From Leptobrachium leishanense (Eukaryota > Chordata > Amphibia > Anura > Megophryidae): 64,000 nt of DNA. The translations under genes were made by a program, and so were the position numbers. Shown piece by piece: positions 37,113-48,511 of the stretch. The notes beneath the pieces are model-generated. The model did not search any database, had not been told where the DNA came from, and saw nothing but the letters and a program-made list of their open reading frames with translations. How positions within the stretch are numbered: position 1 is the first letter of the stretch; each line of letters begins with the position of its first letter. The stretch covers positions 161,033,049-161,097,048 of the forward strand of contig CM019067.1 in NCBI GenBank assembly GCA_009667805.1, written 5' to 3'.

Positions 37113-37780
37113 ATAACACTGGCGAACAGCATTTTAGCTGAGTTAGATCTGACACTTGTTTTTGACTAACTGGTGGCAACTGAATACAAAAATGACCCTA
37201 GTTTTTCTCTATCACGTCAATTTTTTAAGGTACAGGATACCCTCCCTTTGTCTCAAAAAACATATAAAATGTGCACACAATGGAAAATAATGAAAAAATT
37301 ACCTGAATGTCAAATTCAAATTTAACCTAAAAGTCCAATTGGGTGCAAGTAGTCAAGTTAGGAAGCGCTTAAGGTACAAATTTACGCTTATAGCGTTTCC
37401 TGGAGTGTTCAATCTGTGTTCAATCTCGCCTGATGCTCCAACAATAGTCAGCCATCATATGATACCCTGATACCGTTCCTCTATGACCTTCAAATCTTGG
37501 TGGAATCGTGCAAAAGTAACAGTAACTGGAATGATCTGTGGGCTCTCGCCAAACCATAGGTATACCAAATGGCAACTTATCACATATTTCCTTCGTCCAC
37601 ACCCGTAAACTCTAGACACACTGCTTGCACACCAGACTTATCTTGATCACCATGTTTCATTTTGAAATATGCAACATAGGCTTGCTTGACAAATGCGCTG
37701 ATGTTCACCCTTTGACTGGGAACGGTGAAACTGCCACAGATATAACAAAAGGAATCAGGGCATATTTCTACGATGAGAAA
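37113..37780. other. No gene recognised
   Basis: Nothing recognised. Confidence 0.35.
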
Positions 37781-37784
37781 TAGA

Positions 37785-37910
37785 GGCATATAGCAACACA
37801 AAAGGCAGGTACTCCAGTGGAGAATGAAGCCAAAAGAAGTTTAATAAATGGGGTACAACAGACCCCACTAAATGTGACGTTTCGACCGGGTGGCCTTAAA
37901 TGGACATCAT
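37785..37910 (-). mobile_element. Hammerhead-element relic, copy 1
   Basis: Reverse complement of 40320-40445 over about 120 bp (shared CTCCACTGGAGTACCTGCC-like, CTTCTTTTGGCTTCATTCT and CACATTTAGTGGGGTCTG blocks). On the minus strand 37872-37907 has the hammerhead layout: stem I AUGU/ACAU, GGCC stem II, GAA, ACGU, C. The core CUGANGA has decayed to CCAUUUA, so no ribozyme activity is expected. Confidence 0.6.
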
Positions 37911-38169
37911 GCTTTGCTAGTGTGCTTTTAAAAACGAGCAATGCCTTTTGAATGAGTCAGTAGTGTCATTCGGCAGGCATAAAAAGCAAGTCAATATGAT
38001 ATTTTTTCATATTTACCTGCTTTTCTTTCTTGGTGTTTTCCACGCCCACCTCAGGAGGCAGTTTGAGCTAACCAATCAGTACCTATACCTAGGGATAACT
38101 AAAAATCGCACTGCGCTTATGCGTCTGAGTTGCTCCACCTCCCTTCTGTACTGTGAGCTGAGGGGAGGG

Positions 38170-38580
38170 TGTGGCTGACCTTTCACCCCCAGCTACTGCA
38201 GAGACAGTGACGCAAAGAAATTCATACACACAGGGAGAAAAAGAGACAGCAGAGAGAGAGACAACAAAGAAAAGCACAGAGACACAGCAAGAAACAGTAA
38301 AGAGAGAAAGACAGCAAGATAAAGCAGAGAGAGCACAAGAAAAGGTACATTGAGAGAGAGCGCGCACAAGAGACAGACAGCATAAGAAAGAGTGAGAGTC
38401 AGAGTCTGTGTGAGGGACTTTGAGTGAGAGAGTGAGTATGTAAATCTTGAAAGAGCAAAAGTGAGCGTATCAGTGGGTGAGTGAGTCTGTGTGTGAGACA
38501 GCGTGAGTGTGGGAGAGAGTCAGTGGTGAGTGTGGTGAGAGTCAGCGGGTGAGTGAGTCATGCTTTCACAGTTGCAGAAA
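38170..38580 (+). repeat. Purine-rich low-complexity tract
   Basis: AGAGACAGCAGAGAGAGAGA-type sequence (38195-38400) grading into GTGAGTGAGTGTG-type repeats (38400-38565). Any frame here is compositional. Confidence 0.85.
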
Positions 38581-38639
38581 TGCTAATATTCAGTTCCTCG
38601 GTTTCCCCAGTCTGAGGTCCTGAGCTGCACAGCTTGTGT

Positions 38640-38830
38640 TAGTTCATACATTACAGGTATTTATAAAGCGCTAGCAAGTTCCATAGCGCTGTACAATGGG
38701 AAAGGCAGAATAACAAATGTCCATACAAGTTAAACACACAGAACAGTAGGAGAGAGGACCCTGCCCAAGAGCTTACAATCTAATAGGAGAGGGGTGACAC
38801 GCTAGGTGAGGGTAATAACTGAGTATGTGA
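38640..38830 (-). mobile_element. L2-like LINE 3' end, reversed
   Basis: ATTTATAAAGCGCTAGCAAG, GCGCTGTACAATGGG and GAGCTTACAATCTAATAGG are, reversed, the 3' tail of an L2-like LINE, comparable with 36920-37112. No coding part. Confidence 0.7.
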
Positions 38831-39015
38831 AGTAGTGGGGTGCATGGGGGGGCTGTGGGCAAGATGGTCAAGAAATGTAGTTCATGTGAAGCTTTGAAGG
38901 GTGGAATAGTGGGTGGAGTAGTGGGTGGGGAGGAGGCGGGGAATATTCAGAAAGTATGAGCTGAAGAAACACCCCTCGCTGAGGGGCGTCACCGGAGAAG
39001 ATGAAATGACAGAGT

Positions 39016-40185
39016 TTAACCACTTGGCTGCTATGGACGCGCTCAGCGTCCAGCCAAGTGGTTCTCCTGTGCTATGGACGCGCTGAGCACTGAGCGCGTC
39101 CATGCACAGGAGTCAGCAATCCGCCGGATACCGGCAGATCGCTGCGCCCCCCCGGTGCGGGCTGACATCTTGGATGTCAGCCCAGCACTCGGGACCCCGG
39201 CGGAGCAATTAGATGTCATCGCGGCGGCGATGTCTCCCTCCCGATCGCCGGGGAGCAGGGGGTTAATCCAGGCACCGTTTGGAAGGGCACAACCTGCCCT
39301 TCCAAACGGTGGCTGTCATTAACCCCTGGGGAGCTGGATCACGAATCGGCGCTGAAAAGCGCCGGTTCGTGATCCTTTCCCGGAGCTGGCCGACATCTTG
39401 GATGTCGGCCAAGCCTCTGGGAACTCCCCCTGAGGACTGGCGTCATCGTGCATAGCATGATGACGCCAGTCCTGGAGTTAACCCCTAGCTGCCACCAATG
39501 GTGGAGATAGGGGGTTCCAATGAACCCCCTATCTTCCGATCCGTGGCAGCTAGGGGTTAATATTTGATATCGCTGGATGGGCCAGAGCATGGCCTTTCCA
39601 ACGATATCAAACATGATAATGAAAAATGTTGTAAAAAAAAAAAAAAAATTAAAAATAATAAAATATTTATATTTAAAAAAAGTTCTAAAAAAAAAAAATA
39701 AACAAGTTTTTTTTGTTTTTGTTTTGTTAATGCAGCAATATTGTTCCCATTTCAATTATAATGTGAACAATAATGCTGCACTAACGATTTTTGTATGCGG
39801 TGCGTTTGTTAAAAATAGCGACATTTTCCCCAAAAAAAATGTAACGAGTCCCCATTTCAATTTTTTTTAACAAGCTCACCCCATACAAAATATAACCGCA
39901 AACGATCGCATGTTAAAATGTGAAAGAAAACACTTTACACATAATAAATTATTGAGAATTCAAATTTTATTGCATTTTTTGTTATAATATACAGACATGA
40001 CATAACGTATACATATAATAATGACATATTATGAATCTGTGGAGTCTGCCGGAAAGAACGATATATAATATGTCTGGGTCATATATCAAAATATGGCTAC
40101 AAAACGCGGTTAAACATGATGAGCGAAACCGGTAAAAATGACCTCAGCACAGAGGTGTGAAAAGCCTCAGCAGCGAAAGGGTTAA
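39016..40185 (+). mobile_element. piggyBac-like non-autonomous element, copy D
   Basis: TTAA at 39016-39019 and 40182-40185; 1,170 bp. The left end is TTAACCACTTGGCTGC and the right end CAGCAGCGAAAGGGTTAA. Same two-part build as copy C, with a deletion in the GC-rich half between the GATGTCATCGCGGCGGCGATG and CCCGATCGCCGGG segments. Confidence 0.9.
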
Positions 40186-40319
40186 AGCAAGAAAATACAA
40201 TTTTTTTACACATTTTTAAAACTTTTATTGATTTATTCTAGTTTGTCTATAGGTATAAAAGTGTTTAAATGTCAATTAAAAGAAGTTTTTCTAGACATGC
40301 ATATCCCTTTAATCATACA

Positions 40320-40445
40320 TGATGTATGATTAAGGCCACATGGCTGAAACGTCACATTTAGTGGGGTCTGCTGTACCCCCTTTATTGAACTTCTTTTGGC
40401 TTCATTCTGCACTGGAGTACCTGCCTTTTTCTTGCTATATGCTCC
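40320..40445 (+). mobile_element. Hammerhead-element relic, copy 2
   Basis: Inverted partner of 37785-37910. At 40322-40357: stem I AUGU/ACAU, core AUGAUUA (C3 and G8 changed), extra A, GGCC stem II, GAA, ACGU, C. Similarity may extend to about 40540 (GACGAGAAATAGAGGC). Confidence 0.6.
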
Positions 40446-41433
40446 TGGGATAGCATCATCCCTCCCCGGTGGTGAGCTCGTGGAGTGTGCGGCCGCCGAC
40501 TAACACTACTGATCGTGGCGCTTTCTTCTGACGAGAAATAGAGGCAGACATGATCTGAAGGAAAGGAAAGAAGTCTGCAAATAAAAATAATTCTGCTTAC
40601 TCCTTGTATACTGACTTTCGGAATACGATTCACTAAATCCAGTTATACACACCCTCTCACCACACTGTCTCCCATGTAACTGAAATGCAGAGACAAGTAA
40701 CATCCGGTCGCCAAGGTGGCCCCCCACCCCTCCACACTCGAGGGAGATCCACTCTCGGCTAATAGGAGAGCACTTATGCTCCCATACATCCGGGTGGCAG
40801 TAATTGCATTCAGATAAACTGTAGAGAAATAATCTGACGTGATAGAAGAAAACTAACTGCAGTTTTGAAATCTGCGCCTAATTTAGTCTGAAACAGCTGA
40901 AATATCGAACGCAACAGAAAATATGTTTCAAATTGTTCCCCAGTGTAATATATGAACCTGGTCATGCGAATTGTGAAAGCTTCTATACATATATGCTGTA
41001 TATATGCTGTGCAAAATTACGCTGCAGGAAACATCCCCCTCGTTTAATATAAAAAAAACTCCCAGTGTGCCTCAAATCCCTTTGGCAACACATGTAATAT
41101 TTCAAAATATTGTATGTTGCCAAGTAAAAGTCCAGCACATCAGGTTCAATTTTGTATGGCTTAGCAGACTCTAAAAAACCCTTTTGCAGTTGAATGCAAA
41201 CTTTAGTGACTGGTGAGAGATCTTACTTGCCTGTTGCAATATATTGGCAAAATGCCCATGTAACATCCATTACCAGATCCCCATGTTAACGTGTAGATAT
41301 CTATAAAAAATAAACATCTATACTTCGATGAACCCATATTAAGCCCATAACTAACTGCATTAAGCCTATAAATAACTACTTTCATAAAATAATATTGTTT
41401 TTCCAAAACTATATACAGGTACAGTATATATAC
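40446..41433. other. No gene recognised
   Basis: Apart from a possible extension of the hammerhead element to about 40540, nothing recognised. Confidence 0.35.
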
Positions 41434-43532
41434 GTAGGTGGTTATTCAGAGATGTCGTGGACATGTCGGTGCTCTCCCTTTCCCTGCACTTTGGGAATCA
41501 AATTTCCCCACCCTGCAGTGAATTCAGCATTCATCGCAGGGCCCCTGGAGTGCAGGGATCGGACCCGAAAATCCGCTGCAGAATCGGCAAAAACCCACCG
41601 TGCTCACGCCGAAAAATGCATCCGATATGATCCATAGTATCAGATCACTCTAATCGCTGCAAAAAAACATGACGAACACATCTGTAAAAAGCCGCAAAGC
41701 ACAATACAGACCAGCCACGGGAAAAAGCCGACAAGCTGATGAACGGGGGGGGGGATTGAAACGTTTGCAAAAAAACTACTCAAAAATGCCTGGAATTTAC
41801 ATAGAAGGTCCTATGAATGATAATATAAAGGTCTGTTACAGAAAAGAAAATCTGCTATTAAAAAAAAAGAAAACGGGAAAAAGATTCTGCCGAAAAATGC
41901 CTGAAAGATCCTAACAAAAATCAATAAATAAAGAGACTTTTTACTGCAGATTGAAAGAGTAAACGGTTTATTGGATATTAAATAACAACAGGAATATTTT
42001 TAACTTTGAAGCCTATGGGGTTTGCCTGATTAAACCTGCCAAATGAAACCACCGAACAGCAAGGCCTTTCAGCAACTTTTGACTGCTGTTTGGTGTTTTC
42101 TGAATAGATTAACCACTTGAATGCTAAGGACGCGCTCAGCGCGTCCTCAGCATTCCCGCTGGTGTGCTGAGGACGCGCTGAGCGCGTCCTCACATTGGGT
42201 CAGCGTTCGGCCGGGTTCCGGCCGATCGCTGGCCCCTCCGGTGCGGGCTGACATCCTGGATGTCAGCCCGGCATCCGGACCACCAGCCGCCAGAATTAGG
42301 TGTCATCGCGGGGGCGCGATGACACATAATTCAGGCGCCCCCCCCCGCATGTGCGGAGGAGGCGCCTGAAAGGGAGGGGGGGAGGTCCTTCGGACCTCTC
42401 TCCCTCCCGATCGGCGGCGCACAGGGGCTTAACCCAGGCATCATTTGGAAGGGCACAGCCTGCCCTTCCAAATGATGCCTGGCATTAACCCCTGGGGAGC
42501 TGGATCGCGAATCGGCGCTGAAAAGCGCCGGTTCGCGATCCTTTCCCGGAGCCGGCCGACATCTTGGATGTCGGCCAAGCCTCCGGGAACTCCCCCAGAG
42601 GACTGGCGTCATCGTGCGTAGCACGATGACGCCAGTCCTAGACTTAACCCCTAACTGCCACCAACTGTGGAGATAGGGAGTTCCAATGAACTCCCTATCT
42701 CCCGATCCGTGGCAGTTAGGGGTTAAATTTTGGTATGGTTGGATCGGCCAGAGCATGGCCGTTCCAACGATACCAAACATGAAAGTGTAAAATTTTGTAA
42801 AAAAAAAAAAAAAAATGAAAAATAAAAATTAAAAAAAATTAAAAAAAATAAATTAAAAAAAATAAACACTTTTTTTTATTTTTTTGGGTTTGTTAATGCA
42901 GCAATATTGTTCCCATTTCAATTATAATGTGAACAATGATGCTGCACTAACGATTTTTGTATGCGGTGCGTTTGTTAAAAATAGTGTCATTTTCCCCAAA
43001 AAAAAATGTAACGAGACCCCATCTCTAATTTTTTTAACAAGCGCACCCCATACAAAATATAACCGCAATTGCTCGCATGTTAAAAATGTGAAAAAAACAC
43101 TTTACACGTTGTAAATTATTGAAAATACATATTTTATTGCATTTTTTGTTATAATATACAGACATGACATAACGTATACATATAATAATGACATATTATG
43201 AATCTACTGAGTCTGACGGAAAGAACGATATATAATATGTCTGGGTCATATACTAAAATAAGCCTTCAAAACACGTTTAAACATGATGCGCAAAACAGGT
43301 AAAAATGACCTCAGCACAGGGGCGGGAAAAGCCTCAGCAGCGAAAGGGTTAACCATTGCTTCTCTATTGGGGGATTTCTCTTCCTTCGAACAGGCACCGT
43401 ACTTACTGGCAGTTCGGCAAAATTTGGTGAACTGCCTGCTCTCTGAATAGTCAAATGGCCCCGAAATGTCACCGTACGGGGAAATTCCCTGTTCGGAGCC
43501 ATTTCGAGGCCAGATTGTCTCTCTCTGAATAA
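41434..43532. mobile_element. TTATTCAGAGA-family element carrying piggyBac copy E
   Basis: The left end GGTGGTTATTCAGAGATGTC and the right end TCTCTCTGAATAACCCC are inverted relatives of the termini at 12852 and 58586. The interior has the shared AT module (about 41880-42025) and the TGCAGTGAATTCAGCATTCA block also seen at 13610-13650. Copy E (42109-43352) accounts for 1,244 bp. Without it the element is about 855 bp. Confidence 0.6.
42109..43352 (+). mobile_element. piggyBac-like non-autonomous element, copy E (longest)
   Basis: TTAA at 42109-42112 and 43349-43352; 1,244 bp. The hairpin chain is most complete here: 42126-42185 (ACGCGCTCAGCGCGT twice), 42206-42225, 42247-42267, 42300-42327, 42331-42370, 42382-42400, 42437-42481 (20-bp perfect arms, 5-nt loop), 42503-42540, 42557-42576, 42600-42638 and 42644-42724. 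An A-rich tract and the AT half follow. No transposase. Confidence 0.92.
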
Positions 43533-44513
43533 CCCCTATAGTATAAACGGCACACCAGTGCTGCTATGGTTTAAGTTGAAAACGTGTTTCTATGTTAAAT
43601 TCAGCTTTTCAAATGCTCATATATTTGGATGGAATCATTTATGTGGCTGAAATTTGGCACTCAGATCTTGCCTGGGAATCACTTCAGAAGTTAAAAATAA
43701 AAGGGGGTTGAGCAGAAAATCCCATTAACCCAATACTAGGAAATTTGCCTCAAATATATTCAGAAATGGCTGCACCAATATACTTGACATTTTGTAGGTT
43801 AATAAATCTTGTGGAGAGCTAGTGCCCTTTCATTTGATGCAGATTTGTAGGATTTATAGTTTTTTAAATATTTGTAGTTAAGAAGTTGAATCCAACATGG
43901 CCACCATAAGGATTTGCTGGCTTATGCTCTGTCTGTGAGTTCAAGAGATGCCTGCTAGGGCCTCACACTGGAACCATAAAAAAAACAAACATACAAACAA
44001 AAAACTCCCCACCTTTATGGAAGTATGAAGTCTGCAGGTCACAGCTAGGTAAGGTCTTGCAAGGGCGATAAATTATTCCTGTCAACAGCTGCCATTTCCA
44101 GCTGTGAACAAGGTAGTGAATCCTGTGATATGCCCGGCATTCCTACTTACGTTGTCAAAAGCTACTCCAAAAAAGCTCTGTCAGCATAACACGCAGTTGT
44201 ATACAGGGAATATAAAAACAAAATAATGCAGTTCTTTTTATTTTTTAATATACACTTAAAGCGCACTATTTCCTACCTGAGTGGCTGCGTAAACCAGAAT
44301 TATCCAGCCCACTTCATGTATAAAACATAAGAAAAAAGTTGTCATTTGCATTTATTCCTCTGGTTCCATGCTAAAGAAAACAGAGGTTTTAGTTTACTTG
44401 AATGGCCATTGAAGTGTTAAGCCCCCAGCCACATCACGGCAATCTCTTTCAAGGTGGGTTCTAAACTATTGAAACCAAAAGTTGCATTGCAAGCAACCAC
44501 GTCCTCCCGAGAT
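43533..44513. other. No gene recognised
   Basis: Nothing recognised. Confidence 0.35.
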
Positions 44514-44514
44514 A

Positions 44515-44574
<60 letters not shown>
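44514..44574. repeat. (TA)n microsatellite
   Basis: About 30 uninterrupted TA units, directly adjoining the left arm of the hammerhead inverted-repeat element at 44578. Confidence 0.95.
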
Positions 44575-44577
<3 letters not shown>

Positions 44578-44578
<1 letters not shown>

Positions 44579-45000
44579 GTAAAAAATGTATAAAATACAG
44601 CAGCAGAGTGGTACCTAGGCAATCAGTGATCTGTAGTGTGATTTCGAGGTCCATGCACTTTCTTGTGGGGATTTGTGGATGCAGCCAATTCCTCCATTCA
44701 AAACAGCATGGTGGAAGCGGCAAGGTTTACAATTACCAAGCACTCATGGAATGTAATAAAATAATTTTTATTGTAAAATAGAGCAACATTCAACGCGTTT
44801 CGTGGTTAGCATACCACTTCATCAATCGTTTATTGTCTGGAGGAGGGTGACACCCATGTTGTGATATGCATTTCAATTTCTAAGATCTAGTGAGTGCTTC
44901 TTGTAGGGGACGTATATGAATTAATATGTGTAACAGGACACTATACTGAATTTATGTGTCTAGGTACCACTCCGCTGCTGTATTTTATACATTTTTTACT
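44578..45000 (-). mobile_element. Small inverted-repeat hammerhead retroelement
   Basis: Arms of 41 bp (44578-44618 and 44960-45000) are almost perfect reverse complements (one mismatch seen), enclosing about 340 bp. The hammerhead-like motif at 44792-44826 lies inside on the minus strand. No coding sequence. The left side abuts the (TA)n tract. Confidence 0.7.
44792..44826 (-). ncRNA. Hammerhead ribozyme-like motif, core C3 changed
   Basis: Minus strand: UUGAUGA (C3 to U), extra A, stem II GUGG/CCAC with an 8-nt loop, GAA, self-complementary ACGCGU, then U. It matches the intact motif at 48468 in stem III. Stem I is not clearly formed. Probably inactive. Confidence 0.6.
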
Positions 45001-45216
45001 TGATTGTGGAACGTATAAAGGAGGAGACATTCAAGGAGTGCCCATAAAATACCTTTATCTTGATTGGTGTAGGGATCTCATACAATTTTTCATTTTGATA
45101 TATCTATCTAATTATAATTATGAGATTAGGTAGGTCTTGTTAGTCCAGATGCCAAAATCACGAGTATAGCAGTCTGTAGTGATACCCTTTTTTATTGGAC
45201 TAACGTTACATTTAAA

Positions 45217-45255
45217 AGACAAGCTTTCGAGAGTGTTCCTTTCTTCTTCAGGTCT
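45217..45255 (-). ncRNA. Hammerhead ribozyme motif in the left Penelope pLTR
   Basis: Minus strand, 39 nt: stem I AGAC/GUCU, core CUGAAGA, extra A, a weak stem II, GAA, self-complementary AGCU, U at the expected cleavage position. Compared with the mirror copy at 50791-50829, stem II has lost pairing, so this copy is probably weak. Confidence 0.7.
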
Positions 45256-45860
45256 GGATGCTTTACTGACCAGCATCATAGAATTAAACATTAAGACATT
45301 ATCTGGCACATGGGTGGGGGTGTTAGATGTCGTAAATATCCAAATGGTATGGTCAAAATGGGGGGGGGGGAAACACATGAGGGATCTTAGGCCCATAAAA
45401 CAACAGTGATAAGATCATGACAACTTGAAAGGAAAAAAAAATGAAGTCTGAAAAAGACAGAAGTAGAAAAAAAAAGGAAGGAAATCCAAACCCCAGACAG
45501 AATTCTGAATGTTATGTGACGTTGTGATAATGGGTTAAAAAGCCAGAATCCGAGTTCACACTGGGAGGCAGAAGTTGTTGCAGACCATGCTGAGTTCCAG
45601 GTAAAATTGGTATATGTAGGTTGATTGATAGTGGACAAATACCAAAAGGTTTCTTTTACTGTTGGCATTGACTAGACTTCATAAGGGAAAATTTGAGTTT
45701 TAACCTTCAAATGGTCAAAAATCCGCCTACCATAATTTAATTGAATTTATAATTTTAATGTGTTTTTTAATCTAATGTTGACAATGGGATGATACAGTGT
45801 AGCATTTATGGATGTAACATACATGTGGAAAATGGATCTTACAGCTGAAAATAAAGTTCC

Positions 45861-46325
45861 TTATAGAACAGGAAAGCCAGAATCCACATTAAGTCCTTCT
45901 TTTATAGTGCTAAAATATATGATCATTTTTATTTCAAATGTCTTGCGTTCAAGGTGGTCTTTAAAATTTCCTTTGAGGATTTTAATTCTGAGGTTTTGGA
46001 TGGAGTGGCTTGTTAGATTGAAGTGATGTCCCACCGGGGTACAATATGTATTTTCCTGATGGTTCTTGATGGAGTGTCTGTGCAGGATCATACTGAGATT
46101 TAGTTTAAGGCTAGTTTCACCAATATAGCAGCTCTTTTCACAGGCCTTGCACTGGATCATGTACACTACATTGACAGAAGTGCAGCAGTACGAGCCCTTG
46201 ATGTTGTATGTGGTGTTGTTGTGCCAGGCAGTGCTGCTGTCACATATGTTGGCACAGTTCACAGCGGGACTTGTTGCAGCGTAGTGTAGATGATCCATGC
46301 TATTTACGACATCTAACACCCCCAC
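45861..46325 (-). pseudogene. Penelope-like element GIY-YIG endonuclease, C-terminal fragment
   Basis: The 154-codon minus frame begins in the pLTR and then shows the GIY-YIG signature as VVYMIQCKACEKSCYIGET (the two conserved tyrosines and the IGET glycine), a CIDSSTAW-like cysteine region just upstream, HRHSIKNHQ, VGHHFNLTSHSIQNLRI, LKGNFKDHLERKTFE and a GLNVDSGF end. The conserved metal-binding Glu region is represented by ERKTFEIKMI. In intact elements this domain follows the reverse transcriptase and nicks target DNA. Here the reverse transcriptase is absent, so this is a truncated copy. Confidence 0.88.
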
Positions 46326-47573
46326 CCGTGTGCCCGATAATGTCTTAGGGCTAAATTACAATCTTCACGCACATGTTTGCACCGGCGCAAAAAAACATTA
46401 ATGCGAGGGGTAAAAACATGTGCGCCTAATCCCGAATTACATAGTCAGCGCAACAACCGCGCTCAGTTGTCTACCGCGGGTGAACCTGCGCGAACCCTGC
46501 GAGAGCTTACTGTACTTTGCGTGTCTCATACTTATCATTGTGAGCGCAAATGCGAATGTGCGCTTGTACGAGGATGGTATTACAATCTATTCGCGTCAAT
46601 TACAGCATAGCCTTTGCGCGCATAATTTTAGCAACTGCAAAAAGCTGGTGTTAATGGCAAATCTGACCGACCTGGCCAAACCAAAATACACCAGCCCAGT
46701 AAAAAAATGCAGCAAAGTATAGTTGCCCCTTCAACACGTACCAAACCAATAAAAAGGAGAAGTTATGAGTGCATGTATTATCGCTGCAGCATATACAGTC
46801 AGGTTCATAAATATTGGGACATCGACACAATTCTAACATCTTTGGCTCTATACACCACCACAATGGAGTTGGAATGAAACAAACACAATGTGCTTTAACT
46901 GCAGATTGTCAGCTTTAATTTGAGGGTATGTACAGCCAACTCAGGTGAACGGTGTAGGACTTACATAAAAAAAAAAACAGTAAAAATGAGAGATGGTGCA
47001 GCGCCACACAATATGTATCCACCACCTTGGCACCCCAGACAGCCAATCACAGGATATAGTGGTTTCCCCTACACCAAATGAATACAAATGCAGAATATAA
47101 CCTGAAATGGCGCAAACAATGCTTCCTGGGGTCCTAGGGTCTCACGTGTACATATAGGAGAAAGATAAACAGCAATAGTGCAATAGGTAGATATCAATTT
47201 TAGAAGGGAAATAAGGGTGATATCCCACTCACAAATCTAGAGCCTTATCACTGGCTCTAAGTGGGTCCAGGCATATGGGTAGATTGTCTTCCAATTTCTC
47301 AGGTGACCCCCACCTTTATCCAAACTGGTATATCCAGGATCATATGGTGGAAGATAAAAGACAAAAGGAGACACTCCTTGTGCAAATCTGAGAAAGATTA
47401 TGTTATGGCAAATTCGAGACTTTCTACTCACATTTTCTTCTCAAAATAAACGCCCATGGGTTTTTTAGATGTTAGGAAACCCAAGAAAAAACCGTCCAGG
47501 ATTCCAGATGGATGGCACAGCAACAACAGGAACAGAAAGTTTCAAAAATTAAAATTTATTAAAAACAATGGTT

Positions 47574-47617
47574 CCAGAACGCGTTTCGCCGCACAAAACC
47601 GCGGCTTCATCAGCTGG
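47574..47617 (-). ncRNA. Hammerhead ribozyme motif, left arm of the palindrome
   Basis: Mirror image of 48468-48511 with identical sequence: stem I CCAG/CUGG, CUGAUGA, extra A, stem II GCCGC/GCGGC, GAA, ACGCGU, U. All core residues are present. Confidence 0.8.
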
Positions 47618-48467
47618 TGTAAATACATTAAAACCTATGGGTCCTTATATAGTGTCCGCTCATATTCTTAAGGGTCCCCAGGTGTCCTGTTGTGTGCCTC
47701 GATGCTTCTGATCACCTTCCAATCATCCGGCGTTGGGCGCTGCCATTTTGCGCATGCGCATTCTACTTCCGCGTTCCACTGCGTTCCAAACGGGGTTTTC
47801 TTACATCCGGTTGGTGTTCATTAGTATTCTCGGTACATCAATCAGAGAAAAGGCTTGTAGACACTCCCCTTCTTTGCAACATGTCTCAAATTAAAAGAAT
47901 ATGAGTATTCAGAAATAGGCAATGGGGGAGATTCACAAAAAAAGGAGTTTTTATCTCTCATGTTGCATTCTGCAAGATCCCATATTACTCCATGGCCAAA
48001 AGGATGTGTGTATCCATATTGTTTAAAAATGGTGATATACTCAGAGTATATCACCATTTTTAAACAATATGGATACACACATCCTTTTGGCCATGGAGTA
48101 ATATGGGATCTTGCAGAATGCAACATGAGAGATAAAAACTCCTTTTTTTGTGAATCTCCCCATTGCCTATTTCTGAATACTCATATTCTTTTAATTTGAG
48201 ACATGTTGCAAAGAAGGGGAGTGTCTACAAGCCTTTTCTCTGATTGATGTACCGAGAATACTAATGAACACCAACCGGATGTAAGAAAACCCCGTTTGGA
48301 ACGCAGTGGAACGCGGAAGTAGAATGCGCATGCGCAAAATGGCAGCGCCCAACGCCGGATGATTGGAAGGTGATCAGAAGCATCGAGGCACACAACAGGA
48401 CACCTGGGGACCCTTAAGAATATGAGCGGACACTATATAAGGACCCATAGGTTTTAATGTATTTACA

Positions 48468-48511
48468 CCAGCTGATGAAGCCGCGGTTTTGTGCGGCGAA
48501 ACGCGTTCTGG
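48468..48511 (+). ncRNA. Hammerhead ribozyme motif, right arm of the palindrome
   Basis: 48468-48471 CCAG (stem I 5' strand), 48472-48478 CUGAUGA, one extra A, 48480-48484 GCCGC and 48493-48497 GCGGC (stem II, 8-nt loop), 48498-48500 GAA, 48501-48506 ACGCGU (self-complementary stem III), 48507 U (expected cleavage 3' of it), 48508-48511 CUGG (stem I 3' strand). Stem III has no loop, which fits the small Penelope-associated hammerheads reported to act as dimers. The extra A after CUGAUGA is shared with the other copies here. Activity is predicted, not shown. Confidence 0.82.
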
